From contig NZ_CP072144.1 of the NCBI RefSeq assembly GCF_019355555.1, positions 62,001-126,000 on the forward strand: a DNA stretch of 64,000 nucleotides, read 5' to 3'. This stretch comes from Rhizobium sp. L51/94. GTDB lineage: Bacteria; Pseudomonadota; Alphaproteobacteria; Rhizobiales; Rhizobiaceae. A program made the position numbers and the translations under genes. The notes under the pieces are model-generated. The model worked only from the letters and a program-made list of their open reading frames with translations. It had not been told where the DNA came from and did no database searches. Shown piece by piece: positions 52,577-61,595 of the stretch (position 1 is its first letter; the number at the start of each line of letters is the position of its first letter).

Positions 52577-52698
52577 CGCAAACTCACTCTCTTCCGAGAG
52601 ATGAATAAGCGGTAAACGTTAAAAACGGGTTTTTATCGAGTCCGGGAATCGCACAGCGTGATTTTTGGCGAAATGCGCCTGCAAACGGGGAGAAGACA

Positions 52699-53616
52699 AT
52701 GCCGGAAACCATCCGCCCGATGCCAGGCGAGGCAGGCATCCTCGAATTCCTGCAGCTGTGCGACAGCTTCTACCCGGCCGATGCCGTCGATGCGTCGATT
52801 GGCCAGCAGCGTCTCTGGTACGATGCACTCTGCGCCCAGTTCGAGAGGCGAATGCCGGACGGCATGACGGCAGAAGATTGCCCGATTGGCACCGTCCCGA
52901 CCCGTCGATATCGCCCCGCCGACGTGCGGACGTCGACGAAACTGCTCTATCTGCATGGCGGCGGCTATGTCGTCGGCTCGCTGTCGAGCCATCATTCGAT
53001 CTGCGCCGAGATCGCCGACGCTGCGGGCGCCGAACTGATTGCCGTCGATTACCGCCTGGCCCCGGAACATGTGTGGCCGGTGCAGACGGACGATTGCTTC
53101 ACGGTGCTGAAGCTGCTGCTGGGCGATGGCGAGACGGTCGTCCTAATCGGCGACAGCGCCGGCGGCAACCTCGCGGCAGGCCTGACGCTCAGGGCACGTG
53201 ACGAAGGGCTGGATGGGATCGTCGGCCAAGTGCTTATCTACCCGGCGCTCGGCGGCGACCTCGTCTCGGGCTCCTACCAGGAGATGGCAGACGCTCCGGG
53301 GCTGACAACCGCCGATGTCGCCTATTATCGCGCCATCCTCAAGGCACCTGCAGACGAGCCTGTCGCTCATCCGCTGCTAACCCGGACCTGTGCGGGCCTG
53401 CCGCCAGCCTACATCACGGTCGCCCATTTCGATCCGCTGCGCGACGACGGAAGACTTTATGCCGGACGGCTTGCCGCTGACGGCGTCGAGGTCTGGTTCC
53501 GCGAGGAGCCGCAGATGGTGCATGCCTGGCTCCGGGCCCGCCATATGAGCAACGGCGCACAGGCAGGCTTTCGCGCAGTCTGCATCGCGGTCAGCCGATT
53601 TGCCGACACGCTCTGA
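52699..53616 (+). CDS. Alpha/beta hydrolase of the hormone-sensitive-lipase family
   Basis: A 305-residue esterase. The oxyanion-hole motif LHGGGYVVGS and the nucleophile elbow GDSAGGNLAAG mark the HSL (family IV) group. The Asp (HFDPLRDDG) and His (MVHAWLRA) complete the triad. It acts on short-chain esters or lactones. Convergent, end to end, with the CocE-type gene. Confidence 0.88.
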   Translation: MPETIRPMPGEAGILEFLQLCDSFYPADAVDASIGQQRLWYDALCAQFERRMPDGMTAEDCPIGTVPTRRYRPADVRTSTKLLYLHGGGYVVGSLSSHHSICAEIADAAGAELIAVDYRLAPEHVWPVQTDDCFTVLKLLLGDGETVVLIGDSAGGNLAAGLTLRARDEGLDGIVGQVLIYPALGGDLVSGSYQEMADAPGLTTADVAYYRAILKAPADEPVAHPLLTRTCAGLPPAYITVAHFDPLRDDGRLYAGRLAADGVEVWFREEPQMVHAWLRARHMSNGAQAGFRAVCIAVSRFADTL

Positions 53617-55617
53617 TCACATCATGTCGCGCGGCACGGCCTTGTCGAAGGTCTTTTCGAAGACCTTCGTCTCGCCCTCGTAGCCGATGACCGAACCGCC
53701 GATCAGCCATTCCGTCGCCGTGCAGGCAATCGTCGCGGTCGAGACGGTGCGGACGAACCAGCCGGGCCGCTGCATGTCACAGGTCCACACCGATTTGCCC
53801 TTCATCGACAACGGATCGTTGGCGGAGATCGACCACACCTCGTCGCGCAGCTGGCGCGTCGACAGGCCGGTGCCGGGATGCTCGAACAGGCCGGTGTCTT
53901 CATAAACGCAGTAATCGGTGCGACCGGCGGAGAGATCGCGCACCACCTGGCGCTTCGTCTCGCTCGGCTTGTGCTCGATATACTTCGGCAGCGGATCGGG
54001 GTTATCCGGCTGCTTCATCTCGAACATCTGGTGCTCGCCGAGCAGCGGCATCGCAAGGCCTATAGAGGCGAGATCGATGGTCACGCCTTCGTCGACGGGT
54101 GGCGGCAGCAGCATCGGCCAGTAGGCAGTCGACAGCGACAGGCGGATGCGGTGGCCGGCCTGGAATCGATAGCCGCAGGCATCGAGCACCAGACGGATCT
54201 GCGTCGGCTCGCCCGGCACCATCGGCTGCGGCTCGGCATTACTGTCACGATGGGCGAGATTAAGAACGCCGAAGGTCACTCGCGTCGCGGTACCGTCCGG
54301 ATGGATATCGACGAGGCGGGCGCAGAGATTGGCAAGCTCGGCGTGAGCGCGGACTGTCAGCGTCAGTTCGGGGCGCCCTAGGAAGTCATGGGCTTCCGTC
54401 AGCACCGGCGTCTGGAACACCAGCGAGCCGCCATCGTCGCCGCGCTGGTCGAGTGCCATCTCGGCATCCGGCTTGAGGGTGAACCATTCGCCGGATGCGG
54501 TGCCCGTGTCGAGCGGCGACTTCAGGAAGACCGGGTGCTCCGGCGCATGCGGGATCGGCATCCCTTCCATCAGCGTACCGAATTGCTCGACATAGAAGCA
54601 CTGCATATCCGGTTGCTGCCATTCGGGCTTGGAAACCCAGAAGCCGGGATCGACATCGCGGCGGGTCGCGGGCTTCGGGGCATCGAGCATGAAAGCGCGC
54701 ACCTGCGGCAGGTTTTCGATACTGTTGTCCTCGCCGCGCAGCCAGCGGTTCCACCAAGCAATTGCCTCGCCATGGAAATCGGCACGCGGTTTCGGCCAGG
54801 CGAAATGTGGATATTTGTGAACCCAGGGGCCGATCAGCGCCTTGGCCTTGTCGCCCAGTCCCTCGACGGCTTTCAGCGGCGTATTGCGGTAACCATCGGC
54901 CCACCCGGCGATTACAAGGGCCGGAACCTTGAAGGCCGAGAAATCGTCGCCGATCGATCCATGTTGCCAGAATGCGTCGCGACGCTGGTGCTGCAGCCAC
55001 TCCTCCATGAAGAACGGCTCGTTCTCCAGCCGCTCCATCCACATCTCGCGCCAGCGCTCGCCGACGATCTCGGGGTCGGGCGCACGTGACTGGTAGGCGA
55101 GCATGGTCGCTGCCCAGGAGAGCTGCGCCGACAGATGGCAGCCGTCCTTGTAGTGAATGTCGTCATTATAGCGATCGACGGTCGAGGCGATCGAGATCAC
55201 CGCCTTCAGCGCCGGCGGATTGAGGGCTGCCACCTGCAGGCAGTTGAAGCCGCCCCAGGAAATCCCCATCATGCCGACAGACCCGTTCGACCACGGCTGG
55301 GCGGCAATCCAGGCGATCAGCTCGCAGGCATTGGCGAGCTCCAGCTCGGTATATTCGCCATCGATGACGCCATCGGATTCGCCCGACCCCCGGATATCGA
55401 CGCGCACCCCGGCAACGCCGGCAGCCGCAAACACTGGATAGGTGGATTCGTCTCGCGGGCTGGTTCCATCACGCTTGCGATATGGCAGGAACTCGAACAC
55501 CGCCGGCACCGGATCTGCCTCGGCATTGTCAGGCATCCAGATACGGGCAGCGAGCCGCGTGCCGTCGGCAAGCGTGATCCACTGGTTTTCGATGACGGTG
55601 AAGGGGCGGTCAGTCAT
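53617..55617 (-). CDS. CocE/NonD family hydrolase (X-Pro dipeptidyl-peptidase-like)
   Basis: A 666-residue serine hydrolase. The N-terminal alpha/beta domain has VRVDIRGSGESDGVIDGEYT and nucleophile motif MMGISWGGFNC. VIAGWADGYRNTP supplies the Asp region and the later WVHKYPHF the His. The C-terminal half is the jelly-roll domain of the family (PELTLTVRAHAELANLCARL). Members hydrolyse esters, amides or acyl-peptides. The ATG at 55617 is preferred to an ATG 21 nt earlier. Confidence 0.88.
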   Translation of the reverse strand: MTDRPFTVIENQWITLADGTRLAARIWMPDNAEADPVPAVFEFLPYRKRDGTSPRDESTYPVFAAAGVAGVRVDIRGSGESDGVIDGEYTELELANACELIAWIAAQPWSNGSVGMMGISWGGFNCLQVAALNPPALKAVISIASTVDRYNDDIHYKDGCHLSAQLSWAATMLAYQSRAPDPEIVGERWREMWMERLENEPFFMEEWLQHQRRDAFWQHGSIGDDFSAFKVPALVIAGWADGYRNTPLKAVEGLGDKAKALIGPWVHKYPHFAWPKPRADFHGEAIAWWNRWLRGEDNSIENLPQVRAFMLDAPKPATRRDVDPGFWVSKPEWQQPDMQCFYVEQFGTLMEGMPIPHAPEHPVFLKSPLDTGTASGEWFTLKPDAEMALDQRGDDGGSLVFQTPVLTEAHDFLGRPELTLTVRAHAELANLCARLVDIHPDGTATRVTFGVLNLAHRDSNAEPQPMVPGEPTQIRLVLDACGYRFQAGHRIRLSLSTAYWPMLLPPPVDEGVTIDLASIGLAMPLLGEHQMFEMKQPDNPDPLPKYIEHKPSETKRQVVRDLSAGRTDYCVYEDTGLFEHPGTGLSTRQLRDEVWSISANDPLSMKGKSVWTCDMQRPGWFVRTVSTATIACTATEWLIGGSVIGYEGETKVFEKTFDKAVPRDMM

Positions 55618-55703
55618 GGCATTCCAATTCCAAGGCAATAGTCAAAGGCAATAATCAGATGTCGAAGAACTTGATAGGTATCAGTCTTTCGTTCCAGCAA
55701 TAG

Positions 55704-55889
55704 CTACTCGTGCATGACCCCTGCCTCAGCACTCAGCCGAACGCCTGGAAGATTTTGATAGTCATCATAGGATAGAATGACCGCCGACTTTTCGCCATCG
55801 CGGGTGATGATGGTGGGCTTGCTTTTCAATGCGTCTTTAACGAGGGCGGACAACTTTTCCTGTGCCTTCTGAAGTTCAATCTCACGCAT
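55704..55889 (-). CDS. Phd/YefM-type antitoxin, orphan
   Basis: A 61-residue protein of the Phd/YefM fold (LQKAQEKLSALVKDALKSKP, TIITRDGEKSAVILSYDDY), shorter than most members at the C-terminus, where toxin binding occurs. Only 86 bp separate its stop from the next gene on that strand, too little for a Doc, YoeB or PIN toxin. It is an orphan or a remnant of a pair. Confidence 0.72.
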   Translation of the reverse strand: MREIELQKAQEKLSALVKDALKSKPTIITRDGEKSAVILSYDDYQNLPGVRLSAEAGVMHE

Positions 55890-56031
55890 GTTGCACCTCC
55901 AAAGAGTATAGTTGATCTTAGCACCGCGCCCTGTCCTTTCACGGCGCAGACGCGCCGTGGCTGGATACCTGTGACGGGCACAGGTATGAGGAAGACTTTG
56001 AGCCAGCGCCGACAGACACCAGCATCATAGC

Positions 56032-57663
56032 TCAATTCCCCGCGCTCTCCATCTTCCGCGTCGTCAAGACCTTCTCCAGCCAGCCGATCTCCATTTCCGG
56101 CACCGATTTCAGCAACAGGTCGGTGTAGTCGTCGAAGGGTGGCGAAAGGACCGTCGATTTCGGCCCGAACCGAACCAGCTTGCCGCGATGCATAACTGCG
56201 ACGCTGTCGGCGATGGCGCGCACGATGGCGATGTCATGGGTGATGAAGATGTAGGAGAGCTGCTTTTCCTCCTGCAGCTTCATCAGCAGGTTTAGGATGC
56301 CTTCCGCGACCAGCGGATCCAACGCCGAGGTCGGCTCGTCGCAAAGGATCAGCTCCGGATTGGCGGCAAGCGCACGGGCGATGGCGACACGCTGCTTCTG
56401 GCCGCCGGAGAGTTCGGCCGGATAGCGATCGACGAAACCGGTGCCCATCTCGATCTGCTCGAGCAGCTCTTTCACCCGGGCTGTCTTTGCCGCACCGCGC
56501 AGGCCATAATAGAAGGTCAGCGGCCGGCCGATGATATCGCGCACCGTCTGGCGCGGGTTCATCGCCGTGTCGGCCATCTGGTAGATCAGCTGGATGCGTC
56601 GAAGGTCGTCGTTCGAGCGACCTTTCAGGGCAGGGGACAGCATTTTATCGCCGAACGAGACACTGCCCTGCTGGGGCGGTAGCAGGCCGGTAATGACGCG
56701 TGCCAGCGTCGACTTTCCGGAACCGGATTCGCCGACGATCGCCAGCGTCTGGCCCTTCGGCACATGCAGCGTGACGTCGAACAGCACCTTGAAGCCGTTG
56801 GAATAGCCGGCAGTGATGTTCTCGACCTTCAGCAGCGTGCCGGTCTGGACGGCAGCCTCGGTCCGCAGCGCCTGGCGGACGTTGACGAGCGCTTGAGTAT
56901 AGGCCTCGCGCGGCGCCTCGATGATCTGCTGGGCGGTGCCGTATTCCACCGTCTTGCCGTTGCGTAACACCATGATGTCGTCGGAAATCTGGGCAACGAC
57001 GGCAAGGTCATGGGTGATGTAGAGGGCCGCCGTGTTGGTCGCCTCGATGGCGTGCTTGATAGCGGCGAGCACGTCGATCTGGGTCGTCACGTCGAGCGCC
57101 GTGGTCGGCTCGTCGAAGACGATCAGCTCCGGGTTGGAGCACAGTGCCATCGCGGTCATGGCGCGCTGCAATTGCCCGCCGGAAACCTGATGCGGATAGC
57201 GCTCGCCAAACGTCTCGGGGTTGGGAAGGCCGAGGACGCGGAACAGATAGAGCGCGCGGGCCCGGGCCTCTTCCTTGGTCATCAGGCCGTGCTTGACGGA
57301 GGCCTCGATGACTTGTCCGCCGAGCCGGTGCGCCGGATTGAAGGCGGCCGCAGCCGATTGTGCCACGTAGCAGACGCGGGCGCCGCGCACGCGGCGGATG
57401 CCGGATTTGCCGAGCGCCAGAAGGTTCTCACCGTCGAGCAGCACTTCCCCGCCGGTGATTTCGGCGCCCCCGCGACCGTAGGCAAGTGCCGACAGGCCGA
57501 TGGTCGACTTGCCCGCACCGGATTCGCCGATGAGGCCGAGCACCTTGCCCTTGGCGAGATCGAAAGAGACATCGTCGACGATAGTCACGCGCTTGGGCGG
57601 CTCGCCGGGCGGATAGCTGGTGGCCTCGATCTTCAGGCCGCGTACCGAAAGCAGCTCAGGCAT
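56032..57663 (-). CDS. Dipeptide-type ABC transporter, fused tandem ATP-binding protein
   Basis: A 543-residue protein with two full ATPase domains (about 5-260 and 285-535), as in YejF. Walker A sites are GESGAGKST and GESGSGKST. Signatures are VSGGQLQRAM and LSGGQKQRVA. Walker B sites are VFDEPTTALD and CDEPTSALD. It powers the two permeases upstream. The ATG chosen (57663) is fitted by GGGAGG at 8 nt; a GTG six bases earlier is possible. It is the last gene of the transporter operon. Confidence 0.93.
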   Translation of the reverse strand: MPELLSVRGLKIEATSYPPGEPPKRVTIVDDVSFDLAKGKVLGLIGESGAGKSTIGLSALAYGRGGAEITGGEVLLDGENLLALGKSGIRRVRGARVCYVAQSAAAAFNPAHRLGGQVIEASVKHGLMTKEEARARALYLFRVLGLPNPETFGERYPHQVSGGQLQRAMTAMALCSNPELIVFDEPTTALDVTTQIDVLAAIKHAIEATNTAALYITHDLAVVAQISDDIMVLRNGKTVEYGTAQQIIEAPREAYTQALVNVRQALRTEAAVQTGTLLKVENITAGYSNGFKVLFDVTLHVPKGQTLAIVGESGSGKSTLARVITGLLPPQQGSVSFGDKMLSPALKGRSNDDLRRIQLIYQMADTAMNPRQTVRDIIGRPLTFYYGLRGAAKTARVKELLEQIEMGTGFVDRYPAELSGGQKQRVAIARALAANPELILCDEPTSALDPLVAEGILNLLMKLQEEKQLSYIFITHDIAIVRAIADSVAVMHRGKLVRFGPKSTVLSPPFDDYTDLLLKSVPEMEIGWLEKVLTTRKMESAGN

Positions 57664-58483
57664 CGCCACGTCCTCCCTTGAGGCTGGACGTCCGCTTCAA
57701 CAGCCAGTCGACCACCAGATTGACACAGATGGCGAGCGCCGCGATGGCCCCGCCGGGCAGGAGCGCCGCAGAAATGCCGAAGATGATGCCGTCCTTGTTG
57801 TCCTTCACCATGCCGCCCCAGTCTGCAGTCGGCGGCTGGATGCCGAGACCGAGGAAGGAGAGGGTGGAAAGAAACAGGATTGCGAAGGCAAAGCGCAGGC
57901 CGAATTCAGCCAGGAGCGGCGACAGCGTGTTTGGCAGGATTTCGCGGAAGATGATCCAGATCTTGCCTTCGCCACGCAGCTTTGCCGCCTCGACGAACTC
58001 CATCACCGCCACGTCGAGCGCCACCGCGCGACCGAGACGGTAGACGCGGGTACTGTCGAGAATAGCCATGACCAGGATCAGCACGACCAGGTTCTGCGGC
58101 AGCACCGCCAGAACCACCAGCGCGAAAATCAGCGTCGGGATCGACATCATCAGATCGTTGAAGCGCGACAGCACGGTGTCGATCACGCCGCGCGAGACGG
58201 CTGCGGTAAACGACAGGATGATGCCGAGCGAGAACGAGATCAGCGTCGCACCGAGCGCCACGGACAGCGTCGTCCGGGCGCCGAAGATCAGCCGCGAGAG
58301 AATGTCTCGGCCGAGATTGTCGAGCCCGAAGTAGAATTGCCCGTCGGCCGGCGCCCAGACCTCGCCGACGACCTCGGTCTCGCCATGCGGGGCGATCCAC
58401 GGGGCGAAGATAGCGCAGACCAGCGCCAGCAGGATGCCTGCCATGCCGACCCAGGCGGTGATGGGGATCTCTCTCAATCTCAT
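57656..58483 (-). CDS. Dipeptide-type ABC transporter permease (DppC-like)
   Basis: A 275-residue permease with the DppC/OppC layout: GLDNLGRDILSRLIFGAR, VALDVAVMEFVEAAKLRG (EAA loop) and FLGLGIQPPTADWGGMVKD. Its ATG overlaps the stop of the partner permease by 4 nt (ATGA), which fixes the start. Confidence 0.92.
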   Translation of the reverse strand: MRLREIPITAWVGMAGILLALVCAIFAPWIAPHGETEVVGEVWAPADGQFYFGLDNLGRDILSRLIFGARTTLSVALGATLISFSLGIILSFTAAVSRGVIDTVLSRFNDLMMSIPTLIFALVVLAVLPQNLVVLILVMAILDSTRVYRLGRAVALDVAVMEFVEAAKLRGEGKIWIIFREILPNTLSPLLAEFGLRFAFAILFLSTLSFLGLGIQPPTADWGGMVKDNKDGIIFGISAALLPGGAIAALAICVNLVVDWLLKRTSSLKGGRGDA

Positions 58484-59487
58484 CGCGGATGCCTCAGACG
58501 GGGGTTGGCGACAATGGCAAGGATGTCGGCCACCATGTTCAAGAGGATGTAGACGGCAGCGAAGATTAGGCCGCAAGCCTGGACGACGGGCATGTCGCGC
58601 ACCGTCACGGCGTCCACCATGTACTGGCCCATGCCGGGATAGACGAACACCACCTCGACCACGACAACGCCGACGACGAGATAGGCAAGGTTCAGCGCCA
58701 CGACGTTGATGATCGGCGCCAGCGCATTCGGCGCCGCATGCCGGACGATGGAGCGGAAGGCGCTAAGGCCCTTCAGTTCCGCCGTCTCCATATATGCGGA
58801 CGACATCACCGAGAGGATCGCCGCCCGCGTCATCCGCATCATGTGGGCGAGCACGACGAGAACCAGCGTTGCCGTCGGCAGGGCAATTGCTTGCAGCCGG
58901 TCGTAGAGGCTCATTTCGGCATAGACGGTGGCCGGGAAGGTGGCGACGCCGAACTTTACGGCGAAGAACATGATCAGCAGGTAGCCGATGAAAAACTCAG
59001 GCAGCGAGATCGCCGCCAGCGACACGATGTTGATGATCTTGTCCGGCATCCGGTTGCGGAAATGCACCGACAGCATGCCGAGCCCGACGGCCAGCGGCAC
59101 GGAGATCAATGCCGCAAATCCGGCGAGAAACAGCGAATTACCGAGCCTGAGGCCGATCTGCTCGCTGACCGAATTCTGGCTCGCCCAGGAGGTACCGAAG
59201 TCGCCGACCATGGCATGGCCGAGCCACGACAGATAGCGCGACAGCAGCGGCTGGTTGAGGCCCAGCTGATCGCGGATGTTGGCGATTGCCTGAGGCGTCG
59301 CCGACTGGCCGAGATAGGTGGAGGCGAAATCGCCGGGCAGCGCCTGGAGGCCGACGAAGATCAGCAGCGAGACGGCAAACAGCAGGACTATGCTGAGGAT
59401 GAGACGCTCGAGGATCAGCGCCGCCAGTGGAAACTTCTCGCGCAGCCTGCGGCCGGGAAGACCGTCGGTGTCGATCGAATTGGACAT
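58480..59487 (-). CDS. Dipeptide-type ABC transporter permease (DppB-like)
   Basis: A 335-residue permease of the DppB/OppB branch with six hydrophobic helices. DFGTSWASQNSVSEQIGLRL and the EAA loop YMETAELKGLSAFRSIVRHA are typical. It lies 126 bp after the substrate-binding-protein gene and begins the coupled permease-permease-ATPase set. Confidence 0.92.
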   Translation of the reverse strand: MSNSIDTDGLPGRRLREKFPLAALILERLILSIVLLFAVSLLIFVGLQALPGDFASTYLGQSATPQAIANIRDQLGLNQPLLSRYLSWLGHAMVGDFGTSWASQNSVSEQIGLRLGNSLFLAGFAALISVPLAVGLGMLSVHFRNRMPDKIINIVSLAAISLPEFFIGYLLIMFFAVKFGVATFPATVYAEMSLYDRLQAIALPTATLVLVVLAHMMRMTRAAILSVMSSAYMETAELKGLSAFRSIVRHAAPNALAPIINVVALNLAYLVVGVVVVEVVFVYPGMGQYMVDAVTVRDMPVVQACGLIFAAVYILLNMVADILAIVANPRLRHPR

Positions 59488-59613
59488 GGGCTGACCGCCT
59501 TTTCTGAAACGGATAGGGCTTTTCTGAAACTTGAGGGGGTGGATCGGGGGCGAGACGTCCCACGATCCACACTCCAGTCTGGCGGGCGGCGCATCGGCCG
59601 CCCGGTTTCAGTC

Positions 59614-61203
59614 TCAGGCGTCGAGCCAGACGCGGGTGGCGACATAGCCGTTCGACATGTCGTTGCCGATGTCCTGGACATAGTTCATCAGCTTCTTCGA
59701 ACCGGCGTTCACGAAGTCGTTGAACATCGGCAGGATGGTGCCGCCTTCGTCGCGGACCATCATGGCCATCTGGCGATAGAGGTCTTTGCGCTTGGTCTCG
59801 TCCAGTTCGGCACGGGCCGATACCAGCAGCTTGTCGAAATCCGGGCGCTTGAAACGGGTGTCGTTCCAGTCGGCGGTTGACAGATAGGCGCCGGAATAGA
59901 ACTGGTCCTGCGTCGCGCGGCTGCCCCAGTAGGAAGCGCTGAACGGCTGCTTGTTCCAGACGTTGGTCCAGTAGCCATCGGCCGGCTCGCGCTTGATCTC
60001 GAGGTTGATGCCGGCCTTCTTGGCGCTCTGCTGGAACAGCACGGACGCATCGACGGCACCGGGGAAGGCAACTTCGGAGGTCCGCATCAGAATCGAGCCG
60101 TCATGGCCGGACTTCTTGTAGTGGAACTTCGCCTTGTCCGGATCGTACTTGCGCTGCTCGATGCCATCGGGGAACAGCGCATAGGTGCTGTTGATCGGGA
60201 AGTCGTTGCCGAGCGAACCGTAGCCGCCAAGGATGCGCTTGACCATTTCCTCGCGGTCGATGGCGTATTTCAGCGCGAGACGCAGGTCGTTGTTGTCGAA
60301 CGGTGCGGTGTCGCAGTGCATGATGAAGACGTAGTGACCGCCGCCGGCCGTCGTCAGAAGCTGGACGTTCGGGGCGCGTTTCAGAAGGTTGACCGTCTTT
60401 GGATCGATGCGGTTGATGCAGTGGACCTGGCCGGAGGTGAGGGCGGCGACGCGGGCCGTCGCGTCGTTCATGGTGATCAGTTCGACGCTGTCGACATAAC
60501 CGCGATCCGTGCGCCAGTCGTTCGGGTTCTTCTCAAAGGTCATGCGAACGCCGGCCTGGAAATTGGCCACCTTGTAGGCGCCGGTGCCGATCGCTGCCGT
60601 CGGGTTGTCCATGCCGCCGTTCGGCTGGATGACGAGGTGGTAGTCGGTCAGGAGCGCCGGCATGTCGGCATTGCCCTGGTCGAGGGTGATGACGAGATCG
60701 CCGTTCTGGTTCTCGATCTTGGTCAGCGACTTCATCATGCCGAGAGCGCCGGACTTCGACTTCTCGTCGGAATGGCGGTGCAGGGTGGCGACGACGTCGT
60801 CGATGGTCATTTCCTTGCCATCGTGGAACTGCACGCCCTTGCGGATCTTGAAGGTCCAGATCTTGGCGTCAGGCGACGATGTCCAGGATTCGGCAAGTGC
60901 CGGAAGTGGCTTGCGGGTCTGCGGATGGGTTTCGACCAGCGTGTCGCCCCAGGTGCGTACCGCGACGAACATGACCTGCGAGGTGGCCGAGGCCGGATCG
61001 ATGCTGTCGGTCGACGAGCCGCCCTCCAGCCCGAGCTTCAGGTGGCCGCCCTTTTTCGGCGTCTGCGCCATGGCGCTGGTGGCAAACATCGCGTCGGCGG
61101 CGGCAAGCGTGATACCGGCGGCCATGGCGCGACCCATGAATTCGCGGCGGTTCATGCCCCCCGAGGTGACACGACCGGTCAGATATTTCGTAAACTCGCT
61201 CAT
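59614..61203 (-). CDS. Dipeptide-type ABC transporter substrate-binding protein, Tat-exported
   Basis: A 529-residue family-5 solute-binding protein. The twin-arginine motif NRREFMGRAMAAG and AxA-like TSAMAQT show Tat export. TWTFKIRKGVQFHDG-like residues (WTFKIRKGVQFHDGKEMT) and LRLALKYAIDREEMVKRIL are characteristic of the DppA/OppA family. AGAGGAACAGGG precedes the ATG. The ligand is unknown. The carnitine genes upstream on the same strand make a betaine- or carnitine-like compound, or a small peptide, possible. Confidence 0.92.
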   Translation of the reverse strand: MSEFTKYLTGRVTSGGMNRREFMGRAMAAGITLAAADAMFATSAMAQTPKKGGHLKLGLEGGSSTDSIDPASATSQVMFVAVRTWGDTLVETHPQTRKPLPALAESWTSSPDAKIWTFKIRKGVQFHDGKEMTIDDVVATLHRHSDEKSKSGALGMMKSLTKIENQNGDLVITLDQGNADMPALLTDYHLVIQPNGGMDNPTAAIGTGAYKVANFQAGVRMTFEKNPNDWRTDRGYVDSVELITMNDATARVAALTSGQVHCINRIDPKTVNLLKRAPNVQLLTTAGGGHYVFIMHCDTAPFDNNDLRLALKYAIDREEMVKRILGGYGSLGNDFPINSTYALFPDGIEQRKYDPDKAKFHYKKSGHDGSILMRTSEVAFPGAVDASVLFQQSAKKAGINLEIKREPADGYWTNVWNKQPFSASYWGSRATQDQFYSGAYLSTADWNDTRFKRPDFDKLLVSARAELDETKRKDLYRQMAMMVRDEGGTILPMFNDFVNAGSKKLMNYVQDIGNDMSNGYVATRVWLDA

Positions 61204-61595
61204 TCCCTGTTCCTCTTCTCTGGTTGTTATTAGACTTCGTATCCCGGCTGCCGTTTTCGGCGTTAACTTCCCGGTCCGATCCATTGCCGACGACTATACG
61301 GAGATAGCAGCCAATTCAAACCCTTGATCGATCTCCCTGATAAATTCGCCGCATCTTTTCGTGACCGGATGCGCGGCAATCCTCGACGTGTATCGGCGGA
61401 TCGGCTGGCCGCCCGCCATCGGTTTCACCCTGCAGTAATGGCGGGTTCACCACCGATTGCAGCGGTTGAACGCGACAGAAACTACCCCCGATGCGACGAT
61501 GCGGACCGGCATCCCTGCCAATCCGCCCATCGATCTCCAGGCTGTCGCCTCGCGGCCCGAATCCCGGGCCGGCGGCACCGATTGCGATACCCATT
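61204..61595. other. Intergenic region between the carnitine dehydrogenase and the ABC operon
   Basis: About 390 bp with no supported gene. One minus-strand frame spans much of it but overlaps the end of the carnitine gene and has Arg/Gly-rich composition without family resemblance. The gap is long enough for a separate promoter of the transporter operon; I found no convincing operator. Confidence 0.55.
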